This document shows, piece by piece, positions 1-12,902 of a stretch of DNA of 64,000 bases (the first letter of the stretch is position 1; every line of letters begins with the position of its first letter). The position numbers and the translations under genes are program-made. The notes below the pieces were generated by a model, which had not been told where the DNA came from, made no database searches, and was given only the letters and a program-made list of their open reading frames with translations. This stretch comes from Lycorma delicatula (Eukaryota; Arthropoda; Insecta; Hemiptera; Fulgoridae): positions 136,409,036 to 136,473,035 of the forward strand of contig NC_134458.1 of assembly GCF_047948215.1 (NCBI RefSeq). The letters are read 5' to 3'.

Positions 1-957
1 AAGAAGCGGTCGACCCTCAATCGTCACAGATGAACTTATTGCAAGAATCGATGTAAAAGTTCAAGAAAATCGTCGATTCACGATAACAGAATTATCCGGA
101 TTCTTTTCTCACTTACCGAGAAAAGTGTTGCATGAAATCTTAACCGGTAGTTTCAGGTTCCACAAATTTTGTGCTCGTTGGATGTCTAAGCTTCTTTCTG
201 ACGACCAAATAAAAACGAGGATGGGGTCAGCACTAACTTTCCTTCAGCATTACCATAACGAGAAGGATGAATTCCTTGACAACATCGTAACAGGCGATGA
301 GATGGGTTAAATTTGTTAACGCGGAAACAAAAGCTCAATCAATGTAACGGGGGCACACCAGTTCTCGTCGATAACCCGTAAAGGCCCGTCAAATACTTCA
401 AAAAAGCTGTTACCATCAGTTTTTTGGGATGTAAAGGTGTGGTCTTCGTTGATTTTATGATAGCGGCATGACAATTAACGCTGAAACTTACTGAGAGATG
501 TTGAAGAAATTGAGAAGGGCCATACAAAACAAACGACGTTTGTCTGAAAAAATCGTTATTCTTTATGACACCGCTCGTCCGCATACTGCAGTTCGCACTC
601 AACGCCAAATCGACAGTTTCATATGGGACTTGTTTAACCATTCTCCATACAGCTCTGATTTGGCTCCCAGTGATTATCACCTTTTTCGAAAATGAAGAAA
701 TGGTTAGCGACGCAGCGTTTTAAAAATGACGAGGGGTTGAAAAACGGTGTTACTATCTAGATTAATTCACAGACGGCAGAGTTTTATGACGAGGGTATTC
801 GAAATCTTGTTAGCAGATAAGACGCCTTAATTTGGAGGCAATTTATGTAGAAAAGTAGCTAAAGATGCAGATATAAGATATATATAATAGTTTTTTTTTA
901 TTAATTAATTTTTTTTTTAATAACGAATCCGAAGTTACTTTTTCAATAGCCTCCGTA
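1..957 (+). mobile_element. mariner-family transposon relic, truncated at window edge
   Basis: Frame 2 from base 2 reads as a mariner transposase: a GRPSIVTDELIARI-like stretch, then HKFCARW, then FLQHYH and the block FLDNIVTGDE around the first catalytic Asp. A stop follows at 307-309. Later pieces in shifted frames read VFWD-like and VDFM, then LYDTARPHTA (second catalytic Asp, about 564-594) and YSSDLAPSDYHLF (about 645-690, third catalytic Asp region). The 3' inverted-repeat-like end is at about 924-957, after a T-rich tract. Several stops and frame changes show it is dead. The 5' end lies outside the window. Family assignment is from mariner motifs; the subfamily is not resolved. Confidence 0.9.
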
Positions 958-1559
958 TATTAATGGAAGTAAACAGTTGAAAGTTAAATTTATATTGGTA
1001 TTTTTACATGTAACTTATACATATTTTAGAAATTATAAATTATGAAAATAAAAAATTATTGTTTTAATTTTTCGAAATAATCAATGTGTAATATGTCGTA
1101 AAAAATTACACCAATTACTTTCATATAAGGATCATAAAATATGAGTTAATAAGTTAATTCCAATTTATATGTTGACAATGACACTCTATTTAGTTACTTC
1201 GAATAACATTCATTTCCTCTTATTTTGAAACCTAATTTAAAAATAAATAATTAGTAAAATATCTATTATTTACAGATCTATTTATTGGATATTTTTACTT
1301 ATTACGAAAAATGTTATTAAATAAAATTCGGAATTAACGGGGAAAGGAAAAATGTTACCTAGATATTTCAATTTTATTTATTTTTATGTTTAAATAACGC
1401 ATATACAGCTTATTTCAAATTATTGCTGTGTTTTGTTTTGTGAGTTTTTTTCTTTTTTTACTATAAATTCTACAGTACAGAAAAATTTAGGAGTATTTTA
1501 GAATCGAATCAATCTTATTTATTTTACCGCAATCGTGTAATTCTGTTGTAGAACGACCA
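958..1559. other. AT-rich non-coding stretch
   Basis: Strongly AT-rich DNA just outside the mariner end. I see no long open frame, repeat or RNA-like structure here. Confidence 0.6.
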
Positions 1560-2110
1560 CATCTGACATGTGTTTGTAATTAAGTTAGTTTAGGTTGTTA
1601 TAGTAGGCTATATGGAACGGTGTCTCCCGTCTGGAGACAGGTTTGCGGACGTTTTCTAAAAAGGTAGGCGGCAGTACCGAGTTAGTATGCTCGGTACGGG
1701 CTGATTGCAGGAATCTCCCTCTGCTAAACCCTCCTCCCTCTGACCTATCTCCTCCTCTCGCATTCTCTTCTATACTCATACCTACCGGTATAACCCACCC
1801 CTTTTACCGAGCTGTAACATCCCTAGGGATTCTGTCTCATCACCAACAGCAAATCTTATTTACTCCTGGTTGTTGGTTGACCCCGTTCGACCTGGTAGCT
1901 AATGAGAACGTTCGGTTGCTCCGATGGACCTCGATATACACTCATAGTAACATGACAATTTCTTCTCTTTTCGTCTTGAAAATTTTACCAATTTCCTCTT
2001 AATGTTTGTCATTATCCTTCTTTCTATGATTTTAACCTCCCATTTACACAACTTTTTCTCACATCTATAACACTACGTTCACCCGTTCCACTACTTCATT
2101 CATTCATTAA
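1560..2110. other. GC-richer, pyrimidine-rich island
   Basis: This block is clearly richer in C and G than its neighbours and carries runs of CCTCC/CTCCTCC on the + strand. It also has a small self-complementary patch near 1620-1640 (GTCTCC and GGAGAC). Open frames on both strands cross it but match no family I know, so I do not call a gene. It could be a conserved regulatory island or an old repeat. Confidence 0.4.
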
Positions 2111-3659
2111 ACTTTTCTAATGTATACTAAGTAACAAAATAGTTTAACCTAACTAAAAAGTTACACAATATCATTTCAAACAATTTTATTAAAATTTTCC
2201 ACGACAATCCTTCCACACTTATTAGAAAACTGTAAGAATAAAAGTCCAATTTAATCAGTATACTCTTCTTTCGTAACTAGTAACTAAAAACAAATATAAA
2301 TTTAATAATAAAAAAAACTAAGATAAGTTTTCTTAACATGTACGTAATGTAAATGACATTTTCAAGTTAAAATTTTATCTAATAATTTTAATAATACAAG
2401 TAGTCAAGTGGCCTAGTTTAGAAGTGTATTTATTATCATAATACTTTTCATCTATTTTATTATAATAATTAAAAGCAGGTTATTGTTTATTTATTAATCA
2501 AGTGGATAATTTTGTCAGTTTATTTAGCAAATATATATTTTTCAGCACAATTTTCAGCTATTAATGAATACGTAGATTTTATTAACAGTACATCATCACT
2601 AGGTTACATGTTTTTGAAACCTGTGTATACAGTACATAAAACATTAGTATATATGTGTATACAAACACACATACATACACACACACACACACACAATAAT
2701 ATAAAGGCCATAATTATAATTTAAATTAAAAAGTAATGAAAAATATAAATTCAAAATAAAATTTGCAATTCTTAGAATGTCTTTATGAAAAAAGTGTAAA
2801 AAAGTTTAATTAAACTAAACGGAGTTTAAGCGATATTAATATTTATATTTAAGCGATATATATATTTTAATTTCAAACACTCAATAAAACTTAAAATTTC
2901 TTATTAACGTTATGTGTCTAAGTTGCGTAGATATAAACGCCCATCTATCAGTATTGAAACTAAAAAATCAAACCAGTCTAACGACATCAGTTAATTTAAC
3001 ATCATCACATATGTTCCCAATCGCAGTTTTTAATTATAAATAAATTCTAAGTGTGCGTTGAGAATTTAAATCATGATAAATACATTTTTATTACATGAAC
3101 AACTGCAGCAAATGCTTATATGTGTCTGCTATATGAAGCTGCACCACATATATTGTAGACTTACAAATTATTTCACGAATCAATAAAATGCTATAATTAT
3201 TATGGTTTGGTTAGAGAATAGAGCTTACCAATTTCTTTTTTTTTTTAAGTTATTTTATCCGAATTCAAACAGGAATATTTGTGTTCCGTGAATTGAATTA
3301 CCGTAATCGTTTGTATATACTGAATAGAAAATTATTGTTGGAAAGATACGATAGTAAAAACAAACTTAACAAAATTAAGGTCATTGAACAATTAATTACT
3401 CTTTTAAAATAATTAGTAAAAGTAATGAACAATAATGATAGTAAATTTACCGTAAAAGATGGGAATTAAACACCGGAAGTAATAAGAAATAAAACGAGGA
3501 AGTCTGAGTCGTGTTGATAAGACTGTTATCAATACAGAAGGGGGCGTATACTCTTTTTTTATTAAAAAAGGATGGGTTAAAAAGCAAAATATTGAGAGAA
3601 AATAAGGGGGAAGGAGAAAAGAACGCAAGGATAGACAAGACAAGCTTACGTGTAATTAG
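2111..3659. other. AT-rich non-coding stretch with short AC repeat
   Basis: AT-rich filler containing a small (AC)n tract at about 2677-2695. No open frame looks like a protein family. Confidence 0.5.
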
Positions 3660-3850
3660 CCGCAATGCAGACTCTTAAGAACCTCCACCTCACCCCTTCT
3701 TACAAAAACTACCCCTTTACTCTACCATCTTAACCACTACAGACCTATGTGTATTACTTCTATTTGCCATCCCTTTTTAAATGTAAACCCCCCCTTTACA
3801 ATGACGAGATTAACCACATGCAGACGCAATATTCTTTTGAACTAATTCAG
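3660..3850. other. C-rich, purine-poor block
   Basis: The + strand is strikingly poor in G and rich in CCTC/CCCC runs, immediately after a GA-rich segment at about 3590-3640. The switch from purine-rich to pyrimidine-rich strand recurs in several islands of this window. Function unknown. Confidence 0.35.
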
Positions 3851-4014
3851 ACACCTGAAGAGAAATAATATCATTTTAAACATTTTCTATCTATAAAATC
3901 CTCTGATCCTTTCCTATAATATTAGTTATTAAAGAAAATTAAAATTATCTTTTGAATAATATTGTAGAGTATTTAGCACTTAAACACCTCTCTTTTTTTC
4001 TTTAAATAAATATG

Positions 4015-4063
<49 letters not shown>

Positions 4064-4620
4064 CATATATTAATAATTAAACTTTTTCTTTCTTGTTTGA
4101 CATGAAGTACAACAAATAATTCTAGAATTTCTAGTTTTTTTTAAAAGCATTTAAAAGTAAGTCAAGCTGTTCTAGAAACTAGCGTGTCCCAAGAATGAAT
4201 AGATATATAACGTACTGGACTAGACCAAAACCACATATGAATTACGAATTAAAAATTATATACATGTATAAAAAAAAATTTTGTTTAAATATTAATTAAC
4301 AGATAATGAATTTTATTCTATTTCTTTCACCTTGATTAGGTGTAAATACTGTATGATTTTTTTAAAAATGTTTTTATCATTTCTTAGGTTTCTCGGAAAT
4401 CTCTAAAATTTGAAAAAAGTCCAAGAATTATATAAAAAAAAAAAAAATAGACAAATTTATATATATATGTAAAAGAAGAAACTTTATTTCTGTATAAAAT
4501 AAATGAAATAAAAAAAAACTTTTTCAAAATATAATATATATGTTTTTATAACAGAATACTCTTGAGTATACCGTTAACATGCAAGTAGTCATGACTGTAT
4601 ACGTATTTTAACTTTTGACT
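3851..4620. other. AT-rich stretch around an AC microsatellite
   Basis: AT-rich DNA containing the perfect AC tract at 4016-4062. I see no gene-like feature. Confidence 0.5.
4016..4062. repeat. (AC)n microsatellite
   Basis: A perfect AC dinucleotide run of about 23 units. Confidence 0.95.
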
Positions 4621-4629
4621 TAAATATTT

Positions 4630-4700
4630 TAACTCCTGATGATGGTTTGAAAAATCGAAAGATCTCGAGGACGTAACACTTATTTGCTGGCGAGGTGGAT
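4630..4700 (+). mobile_element. possible Penelope-like element trace
   Basis: CTGATGA at 4636-4642 and GAAA at 4657-4660 flank a potential small stem (4644-4648 with 4652-4656). This spacing resembles the conserved core of hammerhead motifs reported at the ends of Penelope-like retroelements. The following stem III is not convincing, and no reverse transcriptase is visible nearby. It may be a decayed terminal fragment or chance. Confidence 0.25.
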
Positions 4701-5279
4701 ATATCACTTATTAATTTCTTTTAATTATTTAATTTTATATTTAGAAAAATATTCCCTTTTAGTAAATTTTTTTTCAGCTACCTTTAATTCCGATATAAAA
4801 ATATAATTATAACAAAATCGTGTTGGAAGAAATTTACATCAACATAAATAATTTAAACGATACATTTTCATTGAACATGAGAAAATATGTTACGAGCTAT
4901 AAATTTACATTTCTTAAAAAATCTGAAATCTATCCCGAGTATTTAAAATAAACATTACGAACAATTTAAAAATTTTAACGGTAAAAATAAATTAACGATA
5001 CTAAAGTATTATTTATATACACGTTTTTAATCATAAAATCAATTCTTAAGCCGCTGCAATTTTTCTGAAAGAATAACGTAATCTAAGTAAATTATTGTTA
5101 TTGTTATTTATAATATATATTATTTTATACAAAATATGGTAAAATTCTCAATAAAAAGAAGTACCAAATACATAAAATATATTTGATTCATTTTTTAAAA
5201 GAAAGACATAAGATAAATAAGTAAAATGTCATCAAGAAATATCCTTTGAAAAAAAATACGTAGACTATTCAAAATTTTG
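4701..5279. other. AT-rich non-coding stretch
   Basis: AT-rich filler; nothing recognisable. Confidence 0.5.
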
Positions 5280-6080
5280 TTTTCTGTTATATCGTAACAT
5301 GAATGGATGCAGATAAAATAAGAAATCAAGGCAAAGGATACAGAGAAGTAGTATTTTAAAATCATGGATGAGGAAGTATAGAGAAAGATAAAAAGAAAGA
5401 AAAAAAAGAAACAAGGACAAGTAGTGTTTGGAAAAAGAATATAAAGAAGTATGTCTTACGACAAGAATCTTGGCCTAAAAATATAATCAAAAGATCTCCA
5501 CCAAACCTCATAGCATTCTCTGATGTTAGATTTGTAGTTGTGTTGTGGAACCTAGTAGTGAAGTTCTTGGTGCTGAACAGATGAAGGGCCCCTTAGGGAT
5601 GAATGAAGAGGATAAATTCGCCGCGTTACAAGAGAAGTACGAAATAGAAGAAGAGGGGTCGGTGGAACGGTAGTAGTGGTATCTTAAGAAAAGGGGGTTA
5701 TGGGGTGGCGAGCGGAAGGAGATGATTGTCAAACTGTGACGTATGTAAAAACCACAACCATCAATAATCTACTATTTTCTGTTGGGTGTGCTGTGAGGAA
5801 AATCAAAAGAAATGTAGCTTTCTCCAGGTTTCTCATTCAATAGAAAACTGTTCCGTTTCGACACTACATTTCTCATAGACCCTCTTCACGCCTCCCCCTT
5901 CCACCTACACTTCTATACTTTCTTCCTACTCGCAAACATTACCACTGTTCTGTTATTCTAACTTGACTTCTTCACCCGCTATATTCAATCTGCAATCTGC
6001 CAACTTCTCAACATACCACTCTTTTATTTTACCCTGTACTACTTACTCTTTTCGTTTCTCTTCAAAAAGTATTCGACTAA
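5280..6080. other. strand-asymmetric island, purine-rich then pyrimidine-rich
   Basis: Roughly 5330-5440 is almost pure purine on the + strand (GAGAAAGA-type runs). 5500-5750 is the most GC-rich part, with several GG/GGGG runs. 5870-6060 then becomes pyrimidine-rich (CCTCTTC, CCTCCCCC). Frames crossing it are simple-composition only. A cis-regulatory island is the likeliest reading, from context alone. Confidence 0.4.
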
Positions 6081-6879
6081 CGGAACAGTTTTAATTATCG
6101 ATTACTTGTTTGTTTCTTTCTTTACAATTGTTTGTCCTCCTTTTTCCCTTTTTATTATTCTTATTCTACATTTTGTACGACACCTACATTTTCTACTTAG
6201 CCCGAGTCCAAATGGAACTTATTTCATTTGACAGCATCAGAGGAAAGACTTTACTACTTGGCTCCTTACTTGACATAAGGCGGCAGTGTTGCCAATCTAA
6301 AGTATTTCTTTTCTTTAAACAAGTTATATACCGAAAAGTATATGCTTTTACTAAAGTAATGCTTTCAAATAAATTAATGTTTCTTCAACATACGGCACGG
6401 TAATACATTTGCTTTGGATATATATAAGTTTTTTTTTCTCTTACAATTCATAATGTACAACTGTGTTATAAGAATCAATTTGTAACTGTAATTTAATGTG
6501 AGAATTAATCAAGCTTTCAATATACTACATTCCTTTTCCGAGCCTTTTTTATAACATTTTCTTTATTAAAACATTTCTTTGAAAATATTTCTTACATCGC
6601 ATTCTAATGTAAAAAAAAATATTTTTCAATAAAATCTCAGTAATTTATACTTAAAATAATTTTCTCATAAAATAAACTACCAATAAATAATTCGTTAAAA
6701 AAAATAACTAAATTTCTTCTGTATTCAAAGAAATTTAACAATAATTACAAAAGCAAACTGAATTTACTTGAAAATTAATATTACAAAGTAAACATCTCTT
6801 AAAGTAATTGTACGAACATTTTGAAAAGTAAGAAGAGTAGATTAAGTAAAAACGGTCGTATTTAAAATGATTAATTCGC
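6081..6879. other. AT-rich non-coding stretch
   Basis: T-rich at first, with a chance open frame at 6110-6403 full of Phe and Leu codons; then AT-rich filler. No family match. Confidence 0.5.
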
Positions 6880-6889
6880 TAAGAAAGCT

Positions 6890-6995
6890 AACAGCTTGTG
6901 CATGGAAATACGGCGCTGTATATTTTGTAGCTTCTGAAGAATATCAAGCCTGAATAGGATTCGAACCACGAACTATACAAAAAAAGGCTACTAAT
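6890..6995 (-). mobile_element. tRNA-derived SINE fragment
   Basis: On the minus strand an exact B-box type sequence, GGTTCGAATCC, lies at 6957-6967. It is followed by TCAGGCTTGATATTCTTC, which parallels CAGGCATGACATTTTTC after the B box of the SINE at 14535-14690. The A box is not clear, so this is probably a truncated or decayed copy of that family. Confidence 0.5.
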
Positions 6996-7113
6996 AAAAT
7001 TTTTATCAATGTTTATAATTTTTACTTACATTTATAGGTTATTAGTTAAAAAATTTAAATAGTGAATTTATTGTATAATATAAAAATATGTTTCAGAAAA
7101 ATTATTATTATTG

Positions 7114-7116
<3 letters not shown>

Positions 7117-7145
<29 letters not shown>
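7117..7145. repeat. (TA)n microsatellite
   Basis: A TA dinucleotide run abutting the inverted repeat at 7150-7197. Confidence 0.9.
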
Positions 7146-7149
<4 letters not shown>

Positions 7150-7197
7150 CTTTCACGGTAACATATATATGCATATGTATATAAGTTACCGTGAAAG
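7150..7197. repeat. inverted repeat with 13-bp perfect arms
   Basis: CTTTCACGGTAAC at 7150-7162 is the exact reverse complement of GTTACCGTGAAAG at 7185-7197. The 22-base spacer is itself an AT-rich near-palindrome. It sits next to a TA run, as expected of a tiny hairpin element or MITE remnant inserted in a TA site. Confidence 0.8.
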
Positions 7198-8029
7198 GAA
7201 AGTTATATAATTGATTACTGTTTTTAAAATATTCCAATTGATAATAAAATGTATTTAAAAATTTACTTTAATGCATGCAATCACTCTTTTCGACAATTTT
7301 CGGAGAATAATGTTACTTTTACAGCTTCAACTGATGTTATTGCTGCTGATTTTTTTCATATAGGTAGATACACATTTAAAATGTGGCGGAAAAGTATGAA
7401 TATATCTGCTTCATTTAATATCTTTCGCTAAATAAGTTTATATTTTAAATTAAATATACAGACATATTTCTAAATACGTCTGTGCTAAATTAAAAATAAA
7501 AATAATAGCAATAATATCAGCATGACGTTAATGGAAAAAAAAACAGTAACTTCAATAATGTATTATACGAATATTTTTTAATTAATATCACTGACGATCA
7601 TTAAGAATAAAACCATAGCAAAAATAATTAATTTAAATTACTATAGGTCTACTCGGCTATTTAGCAATACTGTCTCAAGACGACGCTAGAGTTTAAGTAG
7701 TAAAATTCAGCCTTAATAGCAAATTAGAGGAAACATTTTTTTAATATTTAAATAAGATTCGATTTTTCATAGAATCATAATATACCCCACTTTGCTATTT
7801 TTTAAAGCCGTTATAAAATAATTCTTATATTCTTATTCAATAAACAGCTGGAATAAATAAAAAAAATTCGTTTAAATTTCATAAAACAAAATTATATTCG
7901 CATATATATGCTGGGTCATATATCTAAGCATGTGTTTGTGCTAAGCTTTGTACGGTATTTTATTATGTAGATAATTAATAATGATTAATAATTATCATTA
8001 CAATTATTATAATAATAATGATGATGATT
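7198..8029. other. AT-rich non-coding stretch
   Basis: AT-rich filler; no recognisable gene or repeat family. Confidence 0.5.
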
Positions 8030-8830
8030 TGGTTCTGTTGTTGTTGTTGTTGATTCTGTTTTGATGTGAATAAAACACGTGAGAGGGGCGGGTGAGAATC
8101 AGCGGGATGGATAATAATATACATGAATGCAATAGAATGCAAGCGAGGTCAGGGCAGGGGGCAAATCGTGTGATCGGAAATGAAGGACAATTTATAAGTA
8201 TGTGACTGACGGGTGACAGGGCCAGTATGTCGGCTGGTGTATTCGACGAGTAGTGTGGTAGTTTGGGTTAGAAACAGGGGGTGGAATTTCAGTAACCGCT
8301 CTTCTTTCTCATCCTATCGACTATACCACACTGTTCAATATTGATGGTCAATCCATCCTGTGATTGATTGAACTTGTATATAATTGATTAATTATGATTG
8401 ATTTATGCATGCTAATTCCGTGTTTGATTGAAAACGAGCCCTCCGCTATCCTTTCCCTATACTCTGCTGTTCGCCGTCACTATCTCTTTCTCCCTACTGT
8501 TATGTTACGTGGGAGGAAGTGGGTGGGAGATTTGATACGGCACCCGGTGTTTTACAAATCGACTCTCTCTACTCATAACAGAACGTCATGTTTTATTCCT
8601 GACCATTGGCAGGGATAAATTAGCTCTGATTCATTTATCGTCGAGTGAGTAAAAAAGAGAGAACGAGCGATTCGGTCCTATAAACTAGTGTATATGATAA
8701 AGATAGAAAATCCCTCTCCTCTTTGTTTTTCCTTCCGAATACCCATTCCACTTCTCATTATTCACTATTTCACTCAACTTTTTTTTTCACTCTTTATCCT
8801 TTCTGTTTTAAATCAACCTAAATTGCCGTA
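8030..8830. promoter_or_regulatory. GC-richer island with TGATTNAT cluster, candidate enhancer
   Basis: The block begins with a (TTG)n run at about 8035-8053 and then becomes relatively GC-rich, with GGGGCGGG and GGGCAGGGGG motifs. At 8361-8407 four sites of the form TGATTNAT occur: 8361-8368, 8385-8392, 8395-8402 and 8399-8406. TGATTNAT is the consensus bound by Exd/Pbx with Hox partners. Teashirt-type genes in flies are controlled by Hox proteins, so a role as an enhancer of the downstream gene is plausible. Only the motif cluster is seen; the function is inferred. Confidence 0.4.
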
Positions 8831-9749
8831 ACAAAGCTACATAGTATGGTACGGAATAGAGAAAATGCAGATATAATACAAAATGTGCTCTTTTAAAAAC
8901 TCATAAATCGTAATATGTTACGGCATGGCATTTCTAACCTCAATAACAGAGGAATATTGTTAATAACAACGATAAAAGAGGGTTATGAATACAACACTTT
9001 AATTTGTGTTATAATTTTTATATTTTTAATACATGGAAAAATAGGGTATGTGTTTTTTTCATGTCATTATATTTTTGCATTCGAGAAGAAACGATTTTAA
9101 CAAAACTAAAATCGATTTAAAATGGCAATAATCACGTTTTTTAGCTGATATAATTAATCTTGTATCTTTTTTACGATAATACACAAATAAACTACTCTGA
9201 GACAAATTTCTTATAAGGTTCTCAACGTTCGATGTGTAATAATGCATAATTTTGTCCTTCGATTAGTTTGATGTATTATTTTCTATTCTGTGTGATTCTA
9301 TTAACTTTAAAATACAATTCGCCTATTATATTCTCGGTTCATTATTTTATATACTCTAACCGTTGTTTTCCAATATTATTTATACTCTATATGATTATCT
9401 ATTACAATTAGATTTTCCAATTTTGTATGCAAAATAATCCGAAACATTTACAACTTTTTATTTTTTCAATCTTAATAAGTAACTCACTATCCTCCACTAC
9501 GTTAATCTTTACTTATATAGCTCATAGCTTTATATTTTTTCTACCAGTAATAAATGGATCTATAGAATTCATTAATTTTCTAAATAGTAACTAGTTTTAA
9601 AAAATAAACAAATATATCATGAGTGAACCTTTTTTTTACTATGAACTTTTACACGAAAATCAAAATTTTATTTAGCTTTTTTTATCTGCTTCATCTCCGT
9701 ACAAATTTAAAAGCAAAGACAGCTTACAATCTTGTCTCATTTTTTTTTT
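8831..9749. other. AT-rich non-coding stretch
   Basis: AT-rich filler; nothing recognisable. Confidence 0.5.
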
Positions 9750-10140
9750 TACTTTCCTGGCATCATAGCTCTAGAGCCATGTGCAAGAAGGAAGATAAAA
9801 AAATGGCGTATTGGTTTTGTTTAGCATTTCTGGACATTCCATAATCTAGGGACCTCTAAAAACAGAAAAGGGGGGGTGGGTATTGTTTGTACATACATGT
9901 ATTGGTATGTTTGAAGCTTAACAAATTTTAACCGGATTAACTGATTTTGATGAAAGTTTGTACAGAATTTCCCCAAAATTCCTCCTTCCTCATAAATTTA
10001 TAAAGTATATCTTTTAATTTATTACATAGTTTTTAATGTCATCCAAAGCATAGCAGTAGTGCAAGTGATCGACGAAAATGCTTTGGGAGCAGTATTGGGC
10101 ATGGAAGAGCCGATAGAAGTTTAAAAATATCATTTTTTTT
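9750..10140. repeat. probable dispersed-repeat fragment
   Basis: Composition is mixed, with a G run at about 9871-9877. The phrase AACCGGATTAACTGATTTTG (9932-9951) followed by GATGAAAGTTTG is typical in style of old dispersed repeats in insect genomes. No coding domain is visible and the boundaries are guesses. Confidence 0.3.
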
Positions 10141-10959
10141 TTAATTCTTTAAAACGTTTTTTGGTTTATTTTACAGGAAAGTATTGAAATTTTATTATTA
10201 GCTTTTTAAATTACACCTGATTTTTTCTGATGTCTTACTCGTATAACAAACAGATCCCTGATTCTTTTCTATATTTCAAGCTTAGTTTTATTTTAAATTT
10301 TAAATATTATGCATTACCAATAACATTTTTTTCAAAATCTTTAACTTCTATATAGGTAATACGTTTAATTACTTTCAAGCTAAACTCTATAATTAATCTT
10401 TGAGCTAAAATTCTTATTTTTCCTATATTATGTCTTGAAACCAAACTGTTTTTTATTTATTTAATACACTTTCTAAATCTCGTTTTATTCTTCGATAAAT
10501 ATAAAATAATTTTGAAGTAAAATATGTTAATAGTGCAACTTGGAACATCATATTAAATTTTTAATTTATTTTTTTTTTCTCAAAATAAAAAAAAAAACAG
10601 ATACTCGTATATATTTAAACCGAATATTCAAAAAAAAAAATTAAAAAAATAGTTGAAATTAATTACGCTAAAAAAAAGTAATCAATAAAAAATTATTTGT
10701 ATACAAACAATTTGGCAATAAGCTACAAGCAACATGGAATTACGTAAATTAAAAAAAAAAATTACTAAAGAAAATGATAAAAACGTTTTGTGTACAGTTT
10801 CATATCTTTAATATTCCAAAGAAAAATAAATTAATAAGTTTGTTATTTAATAATGCTAGATTCCTTTTATAATATTACGATAATATTTTTTTCATGATTT
10901 GAAATTTATACAATCTAAGGGTATATATTTTTAAATGTTATACGGTAGATATTTTTTAC
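10141..10959. other. AT-rich non-coding stretch
   Basis: Very AT-rich with many A and T homopolymers; nothing recognisable. Confidence 0.5.
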
Positions 10960-11490
10960 CCTTGACAATACAACCGGAAGAGTTTTAGAACTGTTATAAA
11001 AGGTGTCAAGAGTACATCATGTGTACTGTAAAGTGTGATGTATATGTAATGTACTTACATTGTGTAGCATTTATTAAACGCTGAAATAGTGGTAACACAT
11101 ACCCTCGTGTGCTTATATCATACAAGTGACGTAGAGATGTTGTAAGGTACGGCGATGACGAAGAGGGGTTCAAGATAATAATTAAGAGTATTTGGGGGTA
11201 GGAGGTCGGTTTGAAAATCTAGGCCGGGTGGTATACGGCTGAAAGAGGGAGGAGGCTACCTGACAACACAAAGAGGGTGTTCAACTGTCACTCCAAACTG
11301 GATGACGGCTGTCGCTCTTCTGTCTTCGCTTTGTTCCATGTTTCTGCTCATTATTGTCAAGTCTTCAAATTTCCCACCCCCTCATCCAAAACCCCTTCGC
11401 CTTTCTATCATTTTCCCTTCCTCTATTTCATTCTATCATCCCTCGCATTGCATAGTCCTTGTTTGCTGATTACAAATTTCTCTGGCAATC
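10960..11490. other. GC-richer strand-asymmetric island
   Basis: 11140-11280 is G/A-rich (GAGGGAGGAGG) and 11370-11460 is C/T-rich. This repeats the purine-then-pyrimidine layout of other islands. The frame at 11277-11540 matches no family. Candidate regulatory island. Confidence 0.35.
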
Positions 11491-12199
11491 AATTCAACCA
11501 CTGTTGTACTGCATATACATACACACATACGTACGTTTAGGTTATGCATTATAGAACCACACATTAAGCTACGAACAAATTTGACAGACACTTTGATACA
11601 ACGTGGATTATATTTTAAACATAGAAAAAACACTCAAACATACCAAAACAAATACGTATATCGGTTAAAATTGCTGATTTATTTTTAATTGGATTTTAGT
11701 TAAAAAAAGCCTAAGAAACCATTCTTAATGAAAACTTTAATATAGAATAAATAAATAAACGTGTACTTAAATTTTATCTAAAGCCTAATTTGTAAAAAAG
11801 TTGTTTTATTCTCAAAGTACAATAATTTAAACGTTTAAACAAAAAATTTGTTTAATAAACTTAACTTTGTTTAAACACACACACACTATATATATATACA
11901 CACGAGAAAAAATTGTTTTAATTAATCGTTTTAAAGAATGCTGCTAATAAATAATGATAAAAAAATAGGTCATCAAATTTCGAAACAAGTATAAAATTAC
12001 TAAAATAAATATGTATAAATAATGCATATATATTACTTCGCAGATATTATATTTCATTTTTCAAACCCCGTATGGATGAGAAATGATTCGATTCGGTTTT
12101 TAATTTTATATTAGTGAGTAATTAATTATAATATTTTGAAATTAATTATGTATACAAAACGCATAACCAGGTAAAAGAAAAATATATATATATATTTAT
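11491..12199. other. AT-rich stretch with AC/TA tract
   Basis: Contains a mixed (AC)n(TA)n(AC)n tract at about 11874-11903. Nothing gene-like. Confidence 0.5.
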
Positions 12200-12460
12200 A
12201 TACATATACTGTTATAGAAAGAAAGAGTAGGGAACAAAACAAAGAGAGAAAGAGAGAGTCGTTTTATTCAGAAGGGCATGTAATTATATAGTTTTAAACT
12301 TAAGCTTATTTATTCATTTACACCATTAAAATATACAGCATGACCACAGAGAGAAAGGATTAAAAGGGAGAGGATCTGAGAGAAAAAGTGAGACAGAAGA
12401 GCGATGAGGTGATCACGTCTTTTTTGAATAAATTTCACGTCGCCTGAAGATGTATATACA
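12200..12460. other. GA-rich block
   Basis: Repeated GAGAGAA/AGAGAGAG runs at 12220-12262 and 12345-12405 could serve as GAGA-factor type sites. Only sequence composition supports this. Confidence 0.3.
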
Positions 12461-12875
12461 CATTTTACATTGTACATTCCAATCATTAAATCATAAGGTA
12501 TGATGCTTATTTGGTCGTGTTAATACATTGTGTGGATGTGTACGTGTGCGCATGTTTGTGTAGGTTACAAACAACACAACGTAACATAACACAAGTCATG
12601 GCGTCAAATCGAAAGTTCTTATTCGAGTCCCGCCCTAAACTGTTATACCGGTACGTACAGATCATTATAATGCAACGTTATAATGAAGAATATGAAATAT
12701 ACTGACTAAACGAACGAACTATAGGGTATTTCCAAACGAAATAAGTTACTACATATATCCGTGACTATAAACAGCAACAAGACTTATTTCGTTCCAAATC
12801 AATTCAATTTCATCAATTCATTTCAATCGTTTTAATAGTGTTACCTTTAACCTCAATTAAAATATCACATTCATG

Positions 12876-12902
12876 CATATATATATATATATATATATAT
12901 TA
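12876..12902. repeat. (TA)n microsatellite
   Basis: An uninterrupted TA run. Confidence 0.9.
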
